From Micromonospora sp. C95 (GTDB lineage: Bacteria > Actinomycetota > Actinomycetes > Mycobacteriales > Micromonosporaceae), in assembly GCF_018070465.1 (NCBI RefSeq), contig NZ_JAGPXT010000024.1, forward strand, positions 17,564-81,563: a stretch of DNA of 64,000 nt. The letters are read 5' to 3'. The stretch's first letter is position 1. Every line of letters begins with the position of its first letter. A program made the position numbers and the translations under genes. The notes below the pieces were generated by a model that did not search any database, was not told where the DNA came from, and saw only the letters and a program-made list of their open reading frames with translations. Shown piece after piece: positions 53,015 to 61,480 of the stretch.

Positions 53015-53028
53015 TGTAAGCGCTTGCA
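53015..53028. promoter_or_regulatory. LacI-family operator upstream of aglE
   Basis: TGTAAGCGCTTGCA, symmetrical around a central CG at 12 of 14 positions, 78 bp before the aglE ATG. The CG-centred AAGCGCTT core is standard for LacI/GalR proteins. Confidence 0.8.
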
Positions 53029-53121
53029 TCCGCCCGGGGTCCACCCCTGGACGGACACGAGCGAGTAACAATCCGGAAACCTGGCGAGGAGCCATGGATC
53101 CGTGCCCATCTGCTGGAAAGA

Positions 53122-53161
53122 GCCCCGTCTATCAGCGGATACATCCGTTGATAGACGGGGC
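53122..53161 (-). terminator. Long hairpin terminator after tspO
   Basis: GCCCCGTCTATCA, a G-T pair, CGGAT, a 2-nt centre, then the complement: a 19-bp stem, 50 bp downstream of the tspO stop. Confidence 0.8.
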
Positions 53162-53211
53162 GGCGCACTGCCGGCCCGGTCAGGCGGGCGGCCGAGCGGC
53201 GGCCCAGTCGG

Positions 53212-53706
53212 TCAGCTGTTCAGCTGCCAGATCGAGTAGTTGAGGGCCGCGGCGAAGGTCACCCACGCCCAGTAGGGCAGCAGCAGCACCACCGCCACCC
53301 GGCTCGCCCGGGCGAACAACAGGACGGTCACGCCGATCGCCAACCACAACAGGATGATCTCGGCGAACGCCAGCCCGTACCGGTCACCGGCGAAGAAAAG
53401 CGGCGTCCAGGCGGCGTTGAGCACGAGTTGGACCACCCACGCACCGAGGGCCACACCGAAGCCCACCCGGCGCCAGACCAGCCAGCCGGCTACCGCGATC
53501 GCCACGTAGAGGATGGTCCAGACCGGGCCGAAGAGCCAGGACGGCGGCGACCACGCGGGCCGGTCGAGGTTCGCGTACTGGTCGGCGGCGCCTGAGGCGG
53601 CCAGGTTGCCGATCACGGCGGCGGCCAGCACGGCCACCGCGAAGCCGGCGAGCGCCCACCACTGGCCGGCATCGCTTCGTCGGGACTGCTCCGCACTCGT
53701 CCGCAT
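53212..53706 (-). CDS. tspO: TspO/MBR family membrane protein
   Basis: 164 residues with five membrane helices. Family motifs: RPAWSPPSWLFGPVWTILYVAIAVAG, NAAWTPLFFAGDRYG and LPYWAWVTFAAALNYSIWQLN. TspO binds porphyrins and responds to stress in bacteria. ATG 53706 lies at the end of a weak ribosome site; a longer frame upstream is not credible. A terminator closes it. Confidence 0.93.
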   Translation of the reverse strand: MRTSAEQSRRSDAGQWWALAGFAVAVLAAAVIGNLAASGAADQYANLDRPAWSPPSWLFGPVWTILYVAIAVAGWLVWRRVGFGVALGAWVVQLVLNAAWTPLFFAGDRYGLAFAEIILLWLAIGVTVLLFARASRVAVVLLLPYWAWVTFAAALNYSIWQLNS

Positions 53707-53956
53707 GAAGGATGGATCTCCGTTCGGCGGGGCCGGCAAACCTCTCGCGCAGTGCCTGGTCTCGGGCCCCGGGACGGTCGGCGACCCCTGCCGCACAACG
53801 CGCGCCCGGGCGCAGGAACGATCCGGGCGGCACCGCTGCCGACCGTCCGACGACAGCACGCCGGGGTCGCCGCGTCCGGTGGCTCCTGTCGGGAGGACGG
53901 AGTACCGGTCGCGACGACCCCGGCGGGTCCGGTGAGCGACGCCCTGCGTCGCCAGG

Positions 53957-54100
53957 TCAATTGAAGATGCTGACCCCACCGGGGCCGACGAGCAGCCCGA
54001 CGACGATGAGGACGATGCCCCAGAGGATCTGCCGGCGGAACAGCGCGAGGATGCCGGCGACCACCAGTACGACTGCGAGAATCCAGAGAATCAGCTCCAT
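53957..54100 (-). CDS. 47-residue membrane protein (GPGGVSIF type)
   Basis: Very short: MELILWILAVVLVVAGILAL, FRRQ, a second hydrophobic stretch LWGIVLIVVGLLVG, then GPGGVSIFN. Two membrane helices with a basic turn, and a Pro-Gly-Gly ending recurrent in actinobacterial mini-proteins. Its ATG lies within the stop region of the phosphoesterase gene (10-bp overlap), so it is translationally coupled. Function unknown. Confidence 0.75.
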   Translation of the reverse strand: MELILWILAVVLVVAGILALFRRQILWGIVLIVVGLLVGPGGVSIFN

Positions 54101-54867
54101 GGTTGCTGAATACCCCCGGCGGCGACTCCGGAAACCTCGGCTTGATCAAGGTGATCGCCCAGGTGGAAGACGCTGTACGCCTGCTTGATCACCGGGTGGG
54201 CGACGTTGCGTACGCGTACTCCGCCCGGGGTGGTGCCCCGCTCGGTACCGTGATGGGCGTGCCCGTGCAGGGCGAGCGCGGTCGGCGCGGCGTCTACGGC
54301 CTGCCCCAGCTGGTAGCAGCCGAGGAACGGGTAGATCTCCAACGGTTCGCCCGCCAGGGTGTCCGGCACCGGGGCGTAGTGGGTCAGGGCCACCAGCACG
54401 TCGCAGTCCAGCGAGCGCAGTGCCTCGCTCAGCCGGTCGGCGCTCTCCGTCGTGGTGCGGACGAACGCCTTCATCTCCGGCTCGCCGAAGTCGCTGGCGC
54501 ACCGGCCGGCGAAACCGCCACCGAAGCCCTTCACCCCGGCGACGCCGAGGCGGCCACCCGGGCAGTCCAGCACCACCCCGTCGCCCTCCAGGACGGTTAT
54601 GCCCGCCTCCTCCAGCGCCCCGACCACCTGGGGCACCTGGTCGCACTGATGATCGTGGTTGCCCAGCACGGCGATCACCGGCACACCCAGGTCGCCGAAC
54701 TCCCGGGCCACACAGCGGGCCTCGGCCTCGGTGCCGTGCCGGGTCAGGTCGCCGGCGAGCAGCAGCGCGTCGACGCTGCCCGGTAGTTGCTCAAGTGCCG
54801 GCCGGAACCGGCCGACCACGTCCTCGTCCAGATGCACGTCGCCCACAGCGGCGATCCGGATGACCAT
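54091..54867 (-). CDS. Metallophosphoesterase
   Basis: 258 residues. Calcineurin-like motifs in order: VGDVHLDED, LAGDLTRHGTEAEA, VLGNHDHQCDQ, VALTHYAPV and ALHGHAHHGTERG, giving a complete two-metal site. The substrate (nucleotide, phospholipid or protein) is not evident. Tight neighbours: the BON gene upstream (9 bp) and the 47-residue membrane protein downstream (overlap). Confidence 0.92.
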   Translation of the reverse strand: MVIRIAAVGDVHLDEDVVGRFRPALEQLPGSVDALLLAGDLTRHGTEAEARCVAREFGDLGVPVIAVLGNHDHQCDQVPQVVGALEEAGITVLEGDGVVLDCPGGRLGVAGVKGFGGGFAGRCASDFGEPEMKAFVRTTTESADRLSEALRSLDCDVLVALTHYAPVPDTLAGEPLEIYPFLGCYQLGQAVDAAPTALALHGHAHHGTERGTTPGGVRVRNVAHPVIKQAYSVFHLGDHLDQAEVSGVAAGGIQQPWS

Positions 54868-54876
54868 CGAACCTCC

Positions 54877-55152
54877 TCAGGGCAGTTGCTCGATCTGCGT
54901 GGGCGCCTGCGTGCGGACCACCCCGATGTCACTGGTGATCGGCACGTCCGGGAAGCGGTCGGCCACCCGGCGCAGGATCTCGTCCCGCCGGTGGGCGCTC
55001 TCGACCTCGCCGTGCAGCACGAGAGCACGTTCGGTGCGGACCACGGTGATTCCCTGCTCGGCGACGGCCGGATCCTCGGTGAGCAGCCGGTGGATCTCCG
55101 CCTCGACGTACTCGTCTGGTGGCCCGGCGCCGGAGTCGCGGTGTGCGGTCAC
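54877..55152 (-). CDS. BON-domain protein
   Basis: 91 residues from GTG 55152, overlapping the upstream stop by 4 bp. One BON-type module: VEAEIHRLLTEDPAVAEQGITVVRTERALVLHGEVESAHRRDEILRRVADRFPDVPI. BON domains bind membranes or other proteins. No signal peptide, so cytoplasmic. Second gene of a coupled cluster (nucleotidyltransferase, BON, phosphoesterase, mini-protein). Confidence 0.82.
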   Translation of the reverse strand: MTAHRDSGAGPPDEYVEAEIHRLLTEDPAVAEQGITVVRTERALVLHGEVESAHRRDEILRRVADRFPDVPITSDIGVVRTQAPTQIEQLP

Positions 55153-55733
55153 GGTCTCCCCTTCCCGTCGGCCGTGCCGGAGTACGGCACGACGTCCAGC
55201 CTGTCCAGCAGCACCAGGAACGACTCGGCGTACGGCGAGTGCTGCGTCTCCTTGCGTACCCGTTCCCAGTCGATCTGCTCACGCAGCGAGCGGGCCAGCG
55301 GCAGCCCACGGGCGAAGTCGCAGTAGTGCTGGGAGAAGCTGAGCAACTTGTGCACCATGAGCTGGGTGGCCGACAGCACCGGCATGTGGATGGCGTCGAC
55401 CGGGCGCACCACCGTGTCGGCGAAGGTCTCCTCGGTCACCGGTGTCTCGATCGGGCGATGGATCAGGTCCACCATCCGGCCGCCGTCGAAGACCTTCACC
55501 AGCCAGTCCTCCGGTGGCCGCTCGGCGGTGAAACCGGCCTGCGCCAGCGCCTCCAGCGCGGCTTCGACGTCCGACTCGCGAATGAGGAAGTCGACGTCGT
55601 GCTCGCTGGAGTGCCCGCCGTGCGCGTACACGGCGAAGCTGCCGCCGAGCGCGAACGGGATCTCGGACTGTTTGAACACGGCGGCGACCTTCTTGAGGGT
55701 GTGTAGGAGAGTCTCGTCGTCACGCTCGGCCAT
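55149..55733 (-). CDS. Nucleotidyltransferase-fold protein
   Basis: 194 residues from ATG 55733 (GGGAGAGG upstream; the longer frame is rejected). FALGGSFAVYAHGGHSSEHDVDFLI is a NTP-transferase active-site loop (GGS...HDVDFLI) of the DNA polymerase beta type, followed by VDLIHRP. C-terminal helices follow. It resembles aminoglycoside-nucleotidyltransferase-like or AbiEii-like proteins, but no toxin-antitoxin partner is present. It overlaps the BON gene by 4 bp. Substrate unknown. Confidence 0.8.
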   Translation of the reverse strand: MAERDDETLLHTLKKVAAVFKQSEIPFALGGSFAVYAHGGHSSEHDVDFLIRESDVEAALEALAQAGFTAERPPEDWLVKVFDGGRMVDLIHRPIETPVTEETFADTVVRPVDAIHMPVLSATQLMVHKLLSFSQHYCDFARGLPLARSLREQIDWERVRKETQHSPYAESFLVLLDRLDVVPYSGTADGKGRP

Positions 55734-55871
55734 CTCGCCTCTCCCGTCGAGTCGTCGGGGGTGCCACCGGGTGGGATCTCCGATCGGTACCCGGCATTCC
55801 GGTCGCCCACACCTGCGCGGCGCGCGCAAGGGGATGAACCAGCCGCAAACCGGATCTATGGTGCGGCCACT

Positions 55872-56612
55872 GTGCGGCTGTCGGATAACCTTTCGAGGGT
55901 GGCCAGATCGACGGGAGCGCCCGATTCGACAGGAGTCCGCTGTGGTAGGGGGCGGCTCCGCACCGTTGCCCTGATCGGTATCGACGGCTCGGGCAAGACC
56001 ACCCAGGCGTACCGGCTCGCCGAGGCGCTCACCGCGGCCGGGCACCCCGCCACCTATCACCGCAACGCCGGTGGCCGGCGCTGGCTCGGGCGGGTGGCGC
56101 ACCGACTCGGCCGGCCGGATGCCCAGAGTCTCCTCGGCCGGGACGCGATGCTCCTGGTGGAGTCAGTGCTGCGCTGGCTGGCCATCGCGCTGACACTGCT
56201 CGCTGGCCGGTGCACCGGCCGGGTGGCCGTGATGGACCGCTACGCGGCCTGCCAGTACGCCAGTCTGCGGGCACACGGCGGGCACCGCTGGGAGCGGCTG
56301 ATCCGGGCCGCCTACCGACTGTTCCCCCGGCCGCAGGTCACGTTCCTGCTTACCGTCGAGCCGATCGAGGCGTACCGGCGGATCGAGTGTCGCGGCACCG
56401 ACCACGAGAGCCTGGGCTTTCTGGCCGCTGCCGACCTGGCCTACCGCACGCTGCCGGAGTATCCGACGTTCGTGCCGGTCAACGCGGATCTCCCGGCCGA
56501 CGAACTCGCCCGGGAGATCCGTGAACACCTGAACGCCTGGCTGACGGCCGGCAACAGGCCGACCGCCACCGCGCCGGTGACGGAACTGGTTCCGCTTCAG
56601 GCCCGTCCGTAG
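55872..56612 (+). CDS. Thymidylate-kinase-like P-loop protein
   Basis: About 246 residues from GTG 55872; no good ribosome site, so the start is uncertain. The P-loop is in ALIGIDGSGKTTQAYRLAEAL, with DRYAACQYA (the DR motif of dTMP kinase) and LLTVEPIEAYRRIECRGTDHESLGFL (lid-like). It is more divergent than housekeeping dTMP kinase and has the longer linker seen in 'thymidylate kinase-like' proteins. Divergent from the nucleotidyltransferase gene; its 3' end overlaps the SDR gene by 16 bp, convergently. Confidence 0.82.
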   Translation: MRLSDNLSRVARSTGAPDSTGVRCGRGRLRTVALIGIDGSGKTTQAYRLAEALTAAGHPATYHRNAGGRRWLGRVAHRLGRPDAQSLLGRDAMLLVESVLRWLAIALTLLAGRCTGRVAVMDRYAACQYASLRAHGGHRWERLIRAAYRLFPRPQVTFLLTVEPIEAYRRIECRGTDHESLGFLAAADLAYRTLPEYPTFVPVNADLPADELAREIREHLNAWLTAGNRPTATAPVTELVPLQARP

Positions 56613-57292
56613 ACCGGCACGGCGGCACCGCTGGTGGGTGCCGACTCGTCCGATGCGAGGAAGCGGATCACCGAGGCGATCTCGGCCGGGTCCACCCAGC
56701 GGGCGTGGTCGGCGTCCGGCATCGCGTGGCGGTTGGTCGGGGTGTCGATGACGCTCGGCAGCACCGTGTTGCAGCGGACTCCGGCAGCCTTGTACTCCAC
56801 CGCCACCGCGGCGGCGAAGCCGAGCACGGCGGCCTTCGCGGTCACGTAGCCGGCGACCCCGGGGAAGGGCGCGACCGCCGCCCGCGCCGCGACACACACC
56901 ACCGCGCCACCACCGGCGGCGACCAGGTGCGGCAGCGCGGCACGGGTGACCAGGTGGGTCGGGCGGAGGTTGACGGTGAGCATCCGTTCGAAGTCCTCGA
57001 TCGGCGTCTCGTGCACCAGGCCGCCGCTGGCGTATCCGCCGACGAGGTTGACCACCGCGCGTAGCGGCGCCTCGGGATCGCCGGCCGCCACCTCGGCGAC
57101 CCGGGCGGCGTCCTGCGCGTCGGTCAGGTCCGCGACGATCCGGACCGGAGCGTCGCCCTCGGGCCCGTCCTCCGGGTCCGGTCGCTGGCGCTGGGGCGCG
57201 ACCACCCGCCACCCCCTCGCCGAGAAGGCGGCGCTGACCGCCGTGCCCAGCCCGCCCGTGGCCCCGGTGACCAACACACTGCGATTCGCCAT
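56597..57292 (-). CDS. Short-chain dehydrogenase/reductase
   Basis: 231 residues. Rossmann motif LVTGATGGLGTAVSAAFS, LVGGYASGG (active-site loop in place of NNAG), the catalytic YVTAK in VAGYVTAKAAVLGFAAA, and VRCNTVLPSVIDTPTNR. NAD(P)-dependent oxidoreductase of unknown substrate. Its start codon is only 10 bp from the MITE-like element at 57302-57468, so its promoter is likely inside or beyond that element. Confidence 0.9.
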   Translation of the reverse strand: MANRSVLVTGATGGLGTAVSAAFSARGWRVVAPQRQRPDPEDGPEGDAPVRIVADLTDAQDAARVAEVAAGDPEAPLRAVVNLVGGYASGGLVHETPIEDFERMLTVNLRPTHLVTRAALPHLVAAGGGAVVCVAARAAVAPFPGVAGYVTAKAAVLGFAAAVAVEYKAAGVRCNTVLPSVIDTPTNRHAMPDADHARWVDPAEIASVIRFLASDESAPTSGAAVPVYGRA

Positions 57293-58048
57293 GACCTGAG
57301 GTTAGAGCGACCGGCAATAGGGCGGTGGAGGTGAGGCGGGTCCTGGTGGAGGGTGGCCAGGCGGAGGAGGAGGTCATGCCGGTGTTGCATGGCCGACGAC
57401 GACAACGCCGCCAGCCGAAGTGCCAGGGCGCGCCGCAGCCCCGCCAGTCCTATTGCCGGTCGCTCTTATAGTGCGGTGACGGGTCGGCGGGGGTCGAGCC
57501 CCGACGGTGCCGCCGGTGCCCGAACCGGAGACGCCGTCCGCCCGGGCCGGTGACGTCCTCATCCGGGTGGACACCGGACCACAGGGTCCGTCGGGCGCAG
57601 GGCGTACCCGAAGCCGATGATCTGACGAGCGTCGGGAACGCGACAAGCCGGCCGGGCCACGCTGTCGTGGCGGGCATAGGACCGGCGTACGGATTGTTCA
57701 TCAGGGCGTGGGGTATTACCACCGGCGTGGATGAACCGAGCGGTCCACGGCCGCGTATCAGGCAGTGACCAGGATCGCAGCACGGTGGTGACCCAGGTCG
57801 CTGTGACTACCGGCCGGGCAGTGCTGCCATGGACCGGGACGGACGGCGATCTGTCGATCCGTCGACCTCACGGGGTGCCTGCCGACGACAGCCAGGCAGG
57901 GTGCTGACAGCAAACATGGACGCTGCTCTCAGCGGATTATCAGCCATTCGTGACACTTTCGACCCACGACATGGAATCCCCGACACGTCTCATCTGTTGT
58001 GTAGACGTCAGCACCGATGGGCACAGCGGAGGTTACGGGGGAGGGCTG
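57293..58048. other. Large intergenic region between SDR and sigma-factor genes
   Basis: 756 bp without a gene. It holds a MITE-like element (57302-57468) and, at its right end, the sigma-factor promoter region with the ribosome site GGGGGAGGG. Short ORFs inside show no family features. Confidence 0.75.
57302..57468. mobile_element. MITE-like element with 17-bp terminal inverted repeats
   Basis: The ends GAGCGACCGGCAATAGG (57305-57321) and its exact complement (57449-57465) bracket 127 bp of noncoding sequence. TTA flanks both ends (57302-57304 and 57466-57468), a 3-bp target duplication of the TNA type used by some IS5-group elements. No transposase, so non-autonomous. It lies 10 bp before the SDR start codon. 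Confidence 0.7.
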
Positions 58049-59050
58049 ATGGGCGTGGGGATGGCAAGGAACCGGGCAACCGGCGCGAGCGAGGGGACCG
58101 TGGGCACCGTGGACAAGAACATCGGAATGCGAACTGACGAGGTCGCCGAGGAGCGCGACCTGGTTGGAGTCTACCTGCACGAGATCTCCCGGACGCCGCT
58201 GCTGGACGCCGCCAAGGAGGTCGATCTCTCCAAGGCGATCGAGGCTGGCCTCTACGCCGAGCACCTGATTGGCGAGGACAGCCCCCCGGACGGGGTCACC
58301 CGGGACGAACTGGAGCGGCTGGTCGCCGACGGGGAGCGGGCCAAGGACCTGTTCATCCGGGCAAATCTGCGCCTGGTCGTGTCGATCGCCCGACGTTACG
58401 TCCGCTCCGGCATGCCGATGCTGGATCTGATCCAGGAGGGCAACACCGGTCTGGTCCGGGCGGTCGAGAAGTTCGACTACGAACGTGGCTACAAGTTCTC
58501 GACCTATGCGACGTGGTGGATCCGCCAGGCCATCAGCCGGGCGATCGCCCAGCAGGAGCGCACCGTGCGGCTGCCGGTGCACCTGGTCGAGGACGTCAAT
58601 CGGATGCGTAACGTGGCCCGGCAACTCACCCGTGAGCTGGGCGGCGACCCGGAGCCGGAGCAGATCGCGGCGGCGCTGGGGGTGACCGTCGAGCGGGTGA
58701 ACGAACTGGTCCGCTGGTCGCAGGACACGGTGTCGCTGGATACGCCGGTCGGTGACGACGGTGACACCAACCTCGGCGACCTGGTCGCCGACAGCGACGC
58801 ACCGTCCCCGGAGGAGATCGTGCTCACCGGGTTGGAGCGGCAGCGGATCGAAGGGCTGCTCAACCACCTGGACGACCGGTCGGCCGGCATCATGCGCGCC
58901 CGGTACGGGCTGGAGGACGGCCGTGAGCACTCGCTGACCGAGGTGGCCTCGCGGTTCTCCCTGTCCCGGGAGCGGATCCGGCAGTTGGAGATCCAGGCGC
59001 TCGGCCGGCTCCGCGAGCTGGCGCGAGCGGAGGGTCTGCAAGCGGCCTGA
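58049..59050 (+). CDS. Group 2 sigma-70 factor (HrdB/SigB-like)
   Basis: 333 residues from ATG 58049, with GGGGGAGG upstream; GTG 57950 would add a poor leader. Region 1.2 (VGVYLHEISRTPLLDAAKEVDLSKAIEAG), 2.1-2.4 (LRLVVSIARRYV...LIQEGNTGLVRAVEKFDYERGYKFSTYATWWIRQAISRAIAQ), region 3 and region 4 (SLTEVASRFSLSRERIRQLEIQALGRLRELA) are all present. It has the architecture of primary sigma factors but lacks the long N-terminal extension, so a non-essential group 2 factor is likely. It is alone, closed by a 21-bp hairpin. Confidence 0.93.
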   Translation: MGVGMARNRATGASEGTVGTVDKNIGMRTDEVAEERDLVGVYLHEISRTPLLDAAKEVDLSKAIEAGLYAEHLIGEDSPPDGVTRDELERLVADGERAKDLFIRANLRLVVSIARRYVRSGMPMLDLIQEGNTGLVRAVEKFDYERGYKFSTYATWWIRQAISRAIAQQERTVRLPVHLVEDVNRMRNVARQLTRELGGDPEPEQIAAALGVTVERVNELVRWSQDTVSLDTPVGDDGDTNLGDLVADSDAPSPEEIVLTGLERQRIEGLLNHLDDRSAGIMRARYGLEDGREHSLTEVASRFSLSRERIRQLEIQALGRLRELARAEGLQAA

Positions 59051-59062
59051 GCAGGAGACAAT

Positions 59063-59111
59063 AACGGCGAACGGCCGGCGTCCGATAGGGGGACGCCGGC
59101 CGTTCGCCGTT
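59063..59111. terminator. Bidirectional terminator after the sigma-factor gene
   Basis: A 21-bp perfect stem beginning AACGGCGAACGGCCGG with a 7-nt loop, between convergent genes. Confidence 0.9.
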
Positions 59112-59143
59112 GTCGATCGGGGCTCCGTCTAATCGTCGGTGGC

Positions 59144-60115
59144 TCAGCGCACCCGCCCGTACCCGTACGGCGACATCAGGTCCACGGATCGCTTCTCCAC
59201 GTTGCGGCCGAAGGTCGGTGAGTGGATGACCTGCCCGTTGCCGACGTAGATGGCGACGTGGCCGAGGCTGCGGTAGAAGACCAGATCGCCGGGGCGCAGC
59301 TCACCACGACTGATGTGGGCCACCACACCCCACTGCATGCGGGTGTTGTGCGGCAGGGCCCGGCCGGCCGCCCGCCAGGCGGCCGAGGTCAGCCCCGAGC
59401 AGTCGTAGCTGCCCGGCCCGTCCTGGCCCCAGGCGTACGGCTTGCCGAGTGCGCCGTACGCGTACCGGACGGCGACGCCGGCCTTGCCGGAGACGGCGGG
59501 TGCGTCCTGGGCGCTGCTGGCCTGGTTCGTCGGTCGTTCGGTCGCCCGGCCGTACGCCTGCCGGCGCAGCTCGTAGAGCTTGGCGAGATCGCGCTCGATC
59601 CGCTTCTTCGCCGAGGACAGCTCGCGCGACTGTGCCGCCTGCCGGCTGAGTGTGACGTCGAGCCGGGTCTTCTCGTCGAGCAGCCGCCGCTGGTCGGCGG
59701 TGTAGCCGGCGATGGTGGCCTGTCGTTGCCGGGTCAGGTGGTCCAGCGTGCCGAGCCGGTCCAACACGGAGGTCGAGTCACCGCCGTGCAACAACGCGTC
59801 GACGGTGCCCAGGGTGCCGGTCTTGTACGCGGTCACCGCCATCTCGCCGACGTCCGCCCGGCTCTGCTCGGCCTGCTGCTCCAGCGGGCCGATCCGGTCC
59901 TGCAACCGCTCCACCGCAGCGCGGTTGCCCTTGATCTTCTCCCGCAGTTCGTTGTGGGCCTCCACCACGCGTTCCAACTCGACGGAGGCCTTCTCTATCC
60001 GCCGGGTCAGTTCAGCGGGGGAGGGTTCGGCCCGAGCCACCGTCGCCGGCATGAGCAGCGCCAGTGTGCAGACGGTGGCCGTCAGGGCCCGCAGCGTGTG
60101 CGTCAGGGACGACAA
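59144..60115 (-). CDS. Secreted NlpC/P60 cell-wall hydrolase
   Basis: About 323 residues from a TTG at 60115 (no ATG/GTG fits; GGAG 11 nt upstream, so the start is uncertain). Signal peptide ALTATVCTLALLMPATVARA, then a long coiled coil (residues ~30-205) like RipA/Streptomyces hydrolases. The C-terminal NlpC/P60 domain has the catalytic Cys in GSYDCSGLTSAAW and His in LGHVAIYVGNG. It cleaves the D-Glu-Dap bond of peptidoglycan stems. The ~450-bp leader upstream was checked for a c-di-AMP riboswitch; its core is not apparent. Confidence 0.9.
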   Translation of the reverse strand: MSSLTHTLRALTATVCTLALLMPATVARAEPSPAELTRRIEKASVELERVVEAHNELREKIKGNRAAVERLQDRIGPLEQQAEQSRADVGEMAVTAYKTGTLGTVDALLHGGDSTSVLDRLGTLDHLTRQRQATIAGYTADQRRLLDEKTRLDVTLSRQAAQSRELSSAKKRIERDLAKLYELRRQAYGRATERPTNQASSAQDAPAVSGKAGVAVRYAYGALGKPYAWGQDGPGSYDCSGLTSAAWRAAGRALPHNTRMQWGVVAHISRGELRPGDLVFYRSLGHVAIYVGNGQVIHSPTFGRNVEKRSVDLMSPYGYGRVR

Positions 60116-60572
60116 GAGCCCGAATGCTCCTCTCCCGGGGCCGGCGCGGACGGCTGAGGCTCCGCGACGGCGACGGCCCGGTGCCGTCCCGGTGGACGGC
60201 GGCCGGCCGGGCCGACCTGCCCAACCTAGTACGGGACGGGAGTCGTCCGCAGAGAAAGCCGGGACCAATGGTGGTGCTGTGGCGGAGCACGCAGGTCACG
60301 AGCGGGCACCAAGGCTGTTATCGGCGACATGTCGGACTGGTCGCTCTCGGCATATGACGTCGGATGCCGGGACGTTTTGACCGACAAGCCGGACTTGGTG
60401 CGCTCTTTCCGGCACCGTCCTTCGCTGGCAAGCCGCTGACCATCGGAAACGTCCGAGCCGGAGTGGCGCGGGCGGCCCACAATGAATCGCGCGGCCGGGA
60501 ATCCCGTCAACCGGTGTCGATGTACCGGGCCGACGGATCGACCCGGTGCCACCAGCCGTGGAAGGAGGGGTC
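60116..60572. other. Divergent leader region between NlpC/P60 and DUF6232 genes
   Basis: 457 bp without a supported gene. The right end carries the ribosome site GGAAGGAGGGG of the gene at 60573. No riboswitch or operator recognised. Confidence 0.65.
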
Positions 60573-61100
60573 GTGAATCCTGATGGCGCGACAACGCGAC
60601 CGCCACGGACACCCCGGGGGGCCGGCACCGGGCCGACGCTGCTCTACGCCCGGCCCGGGATCATCGTCACGGTCGACCGGTTCACCGTCGGGCGCAGCAG
60701 TTGGCGCGTCGCCGAGCTGACCCATCTGCACAGCACCCGGGGGCCGCACGACCGGGCGGCGACCCGGGCCGTGCTGGTCTCGACGGTGGTGATCGGCGGG
60801 GTGGGCCTGCTGTTGGGGTTCACCGGCGGGCTGCAACGACTCACCGCCGGGGCGTACCTCCTGCTCGGTGCGGTGTTCCTGGTGCCGGTGCTGCTCGCGG
60901 CGGCGGGCGACCGCTGGCGCCCACCGGCGTACGAGCTGTGGGGGCGTCGGGCGGGTAGCGACGAGCTGCTGTTCAGCAGCGACGACGAGCACCAGTTCGG
61001 CCAGGTGAGCCGGGCACTGCGCCGGGCCCGCGAGATGAACAGCTACGGCGGCTGGGAGGACCCGCTGGCCGCCGCCGACCCGTGGCGCCCACGACGGTGA
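60573..61100 (+). CDS. DUF6232 membrane protein
   Basis: 175 residues from GTG 60573, with GGAGGGG upstream. Opens with LLYARPGIIVTVDRFTVGRSSWRVAELTHLH, then two membrane helices (AVLVSTVVIGGVGLLLGFT and AYLLLGAVFLVPVLLAAA) and a C-terminal LLFSSDDEHQFGQVSRALRRA. This is a DUF6232-type layout seen widely in actinobacteria. Function unknown. Convergent with the next gene, 12 bp away. Confidence 0.75.
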   Translation: MNPDGATTRPPRTPRGAGTGPTLLYARPGIIVTVDRFTVGRSSWRVAELTHLHSTRGPHDRAATRAVLVSTVVIGGVGLLLGFTGGLQRLTAGAYLLLGAVFLVPVLLAAAGDRWRPPAYELWGRRAGSDELLFSSDDEHQFGQVSRALRRAREMNSYGGWEDPLAAADPWRPRR

Positions 61101-61112
61101 GGTCGGGGCCGC

Positions 61113-61454
61113 TCAGCCGGCGATCGGCTCGGGCTGCTGCCCCTGCTCCCGCTCCCGCTGCTCGGCCGTGACAAGTGCGCTCACCCGCCGCTCCGCCCAG
61201 AAGGAGACGAACGGCACGGTGCCGGCCAACATCACCAGGATCATCCGCTTGAGCGGCCAGTCGGCCCGCCGGGACAGGTCGAACGCGGCGACCAGGTACA
61301 CCATGTAGAGAAAGCCGTGTGCCTGGCCCACGGTCTCCACCACGACCGGGTTGTGGAAGCCGTACTTGAGCGGCATGCCGATCACGACCAGCAGGATCAG
61401 CACCACGCCGACGACCCAGGCGATCACACGGTAGCGGGTGAGGGCAGCGCGCAC
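61113..61454 (-). CDS. DUF3817 integral membrane protein
   Basis: 113 residues from GTG 61454. Three membrane helices: VIAWVVGVVLILLVVIGMPLKY, FLYMVYLVAAFDLS, and MILVMLAGTVPFVSFWAERRV, with the family motif GQAHGFLYMVYLVA. Function unknown. It lies 26 bp downstream of the related-strand gene at 61481, so the two form an operon as often in actinobacteria. Confidence 0.87.
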   Translation of the reverse strand: MRAALTRYRVIAWVVGVVLILLVVIGMPLKYGFHNPVVVETVGQAHGFLYMVYLVAAFDLSRRADWPLKRMILVMLAGTVPFVSFWAERRVSALVTAEQREREQGQQPEPIAG

Positions 61455-61480
61455 TTCTCGTCCGTCCTTCCGGGCCCGGT

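Noticed and set aside
53772..53848. 11-bp inverted repeat GGACGGTCGGC 55 bp apart upstream of tspO
   Set aside because: Short arms with long spacing and no context; likely chance in GC-rich DNA.
57374..57768. Small ORFs in the region upstream of the sigma gene
   Set aside because: No ribosome sites, composition like noncoding sequence, and one arm arises from the inverted repeat itself.
60116..60560. c-di-AMP riboswitch before the NlpC/P60 gene
   Set aside because: The expected conserved GGGTGAAT-type and G-rich core elements are not visible on the minus strand; a covariance model search would settle it.
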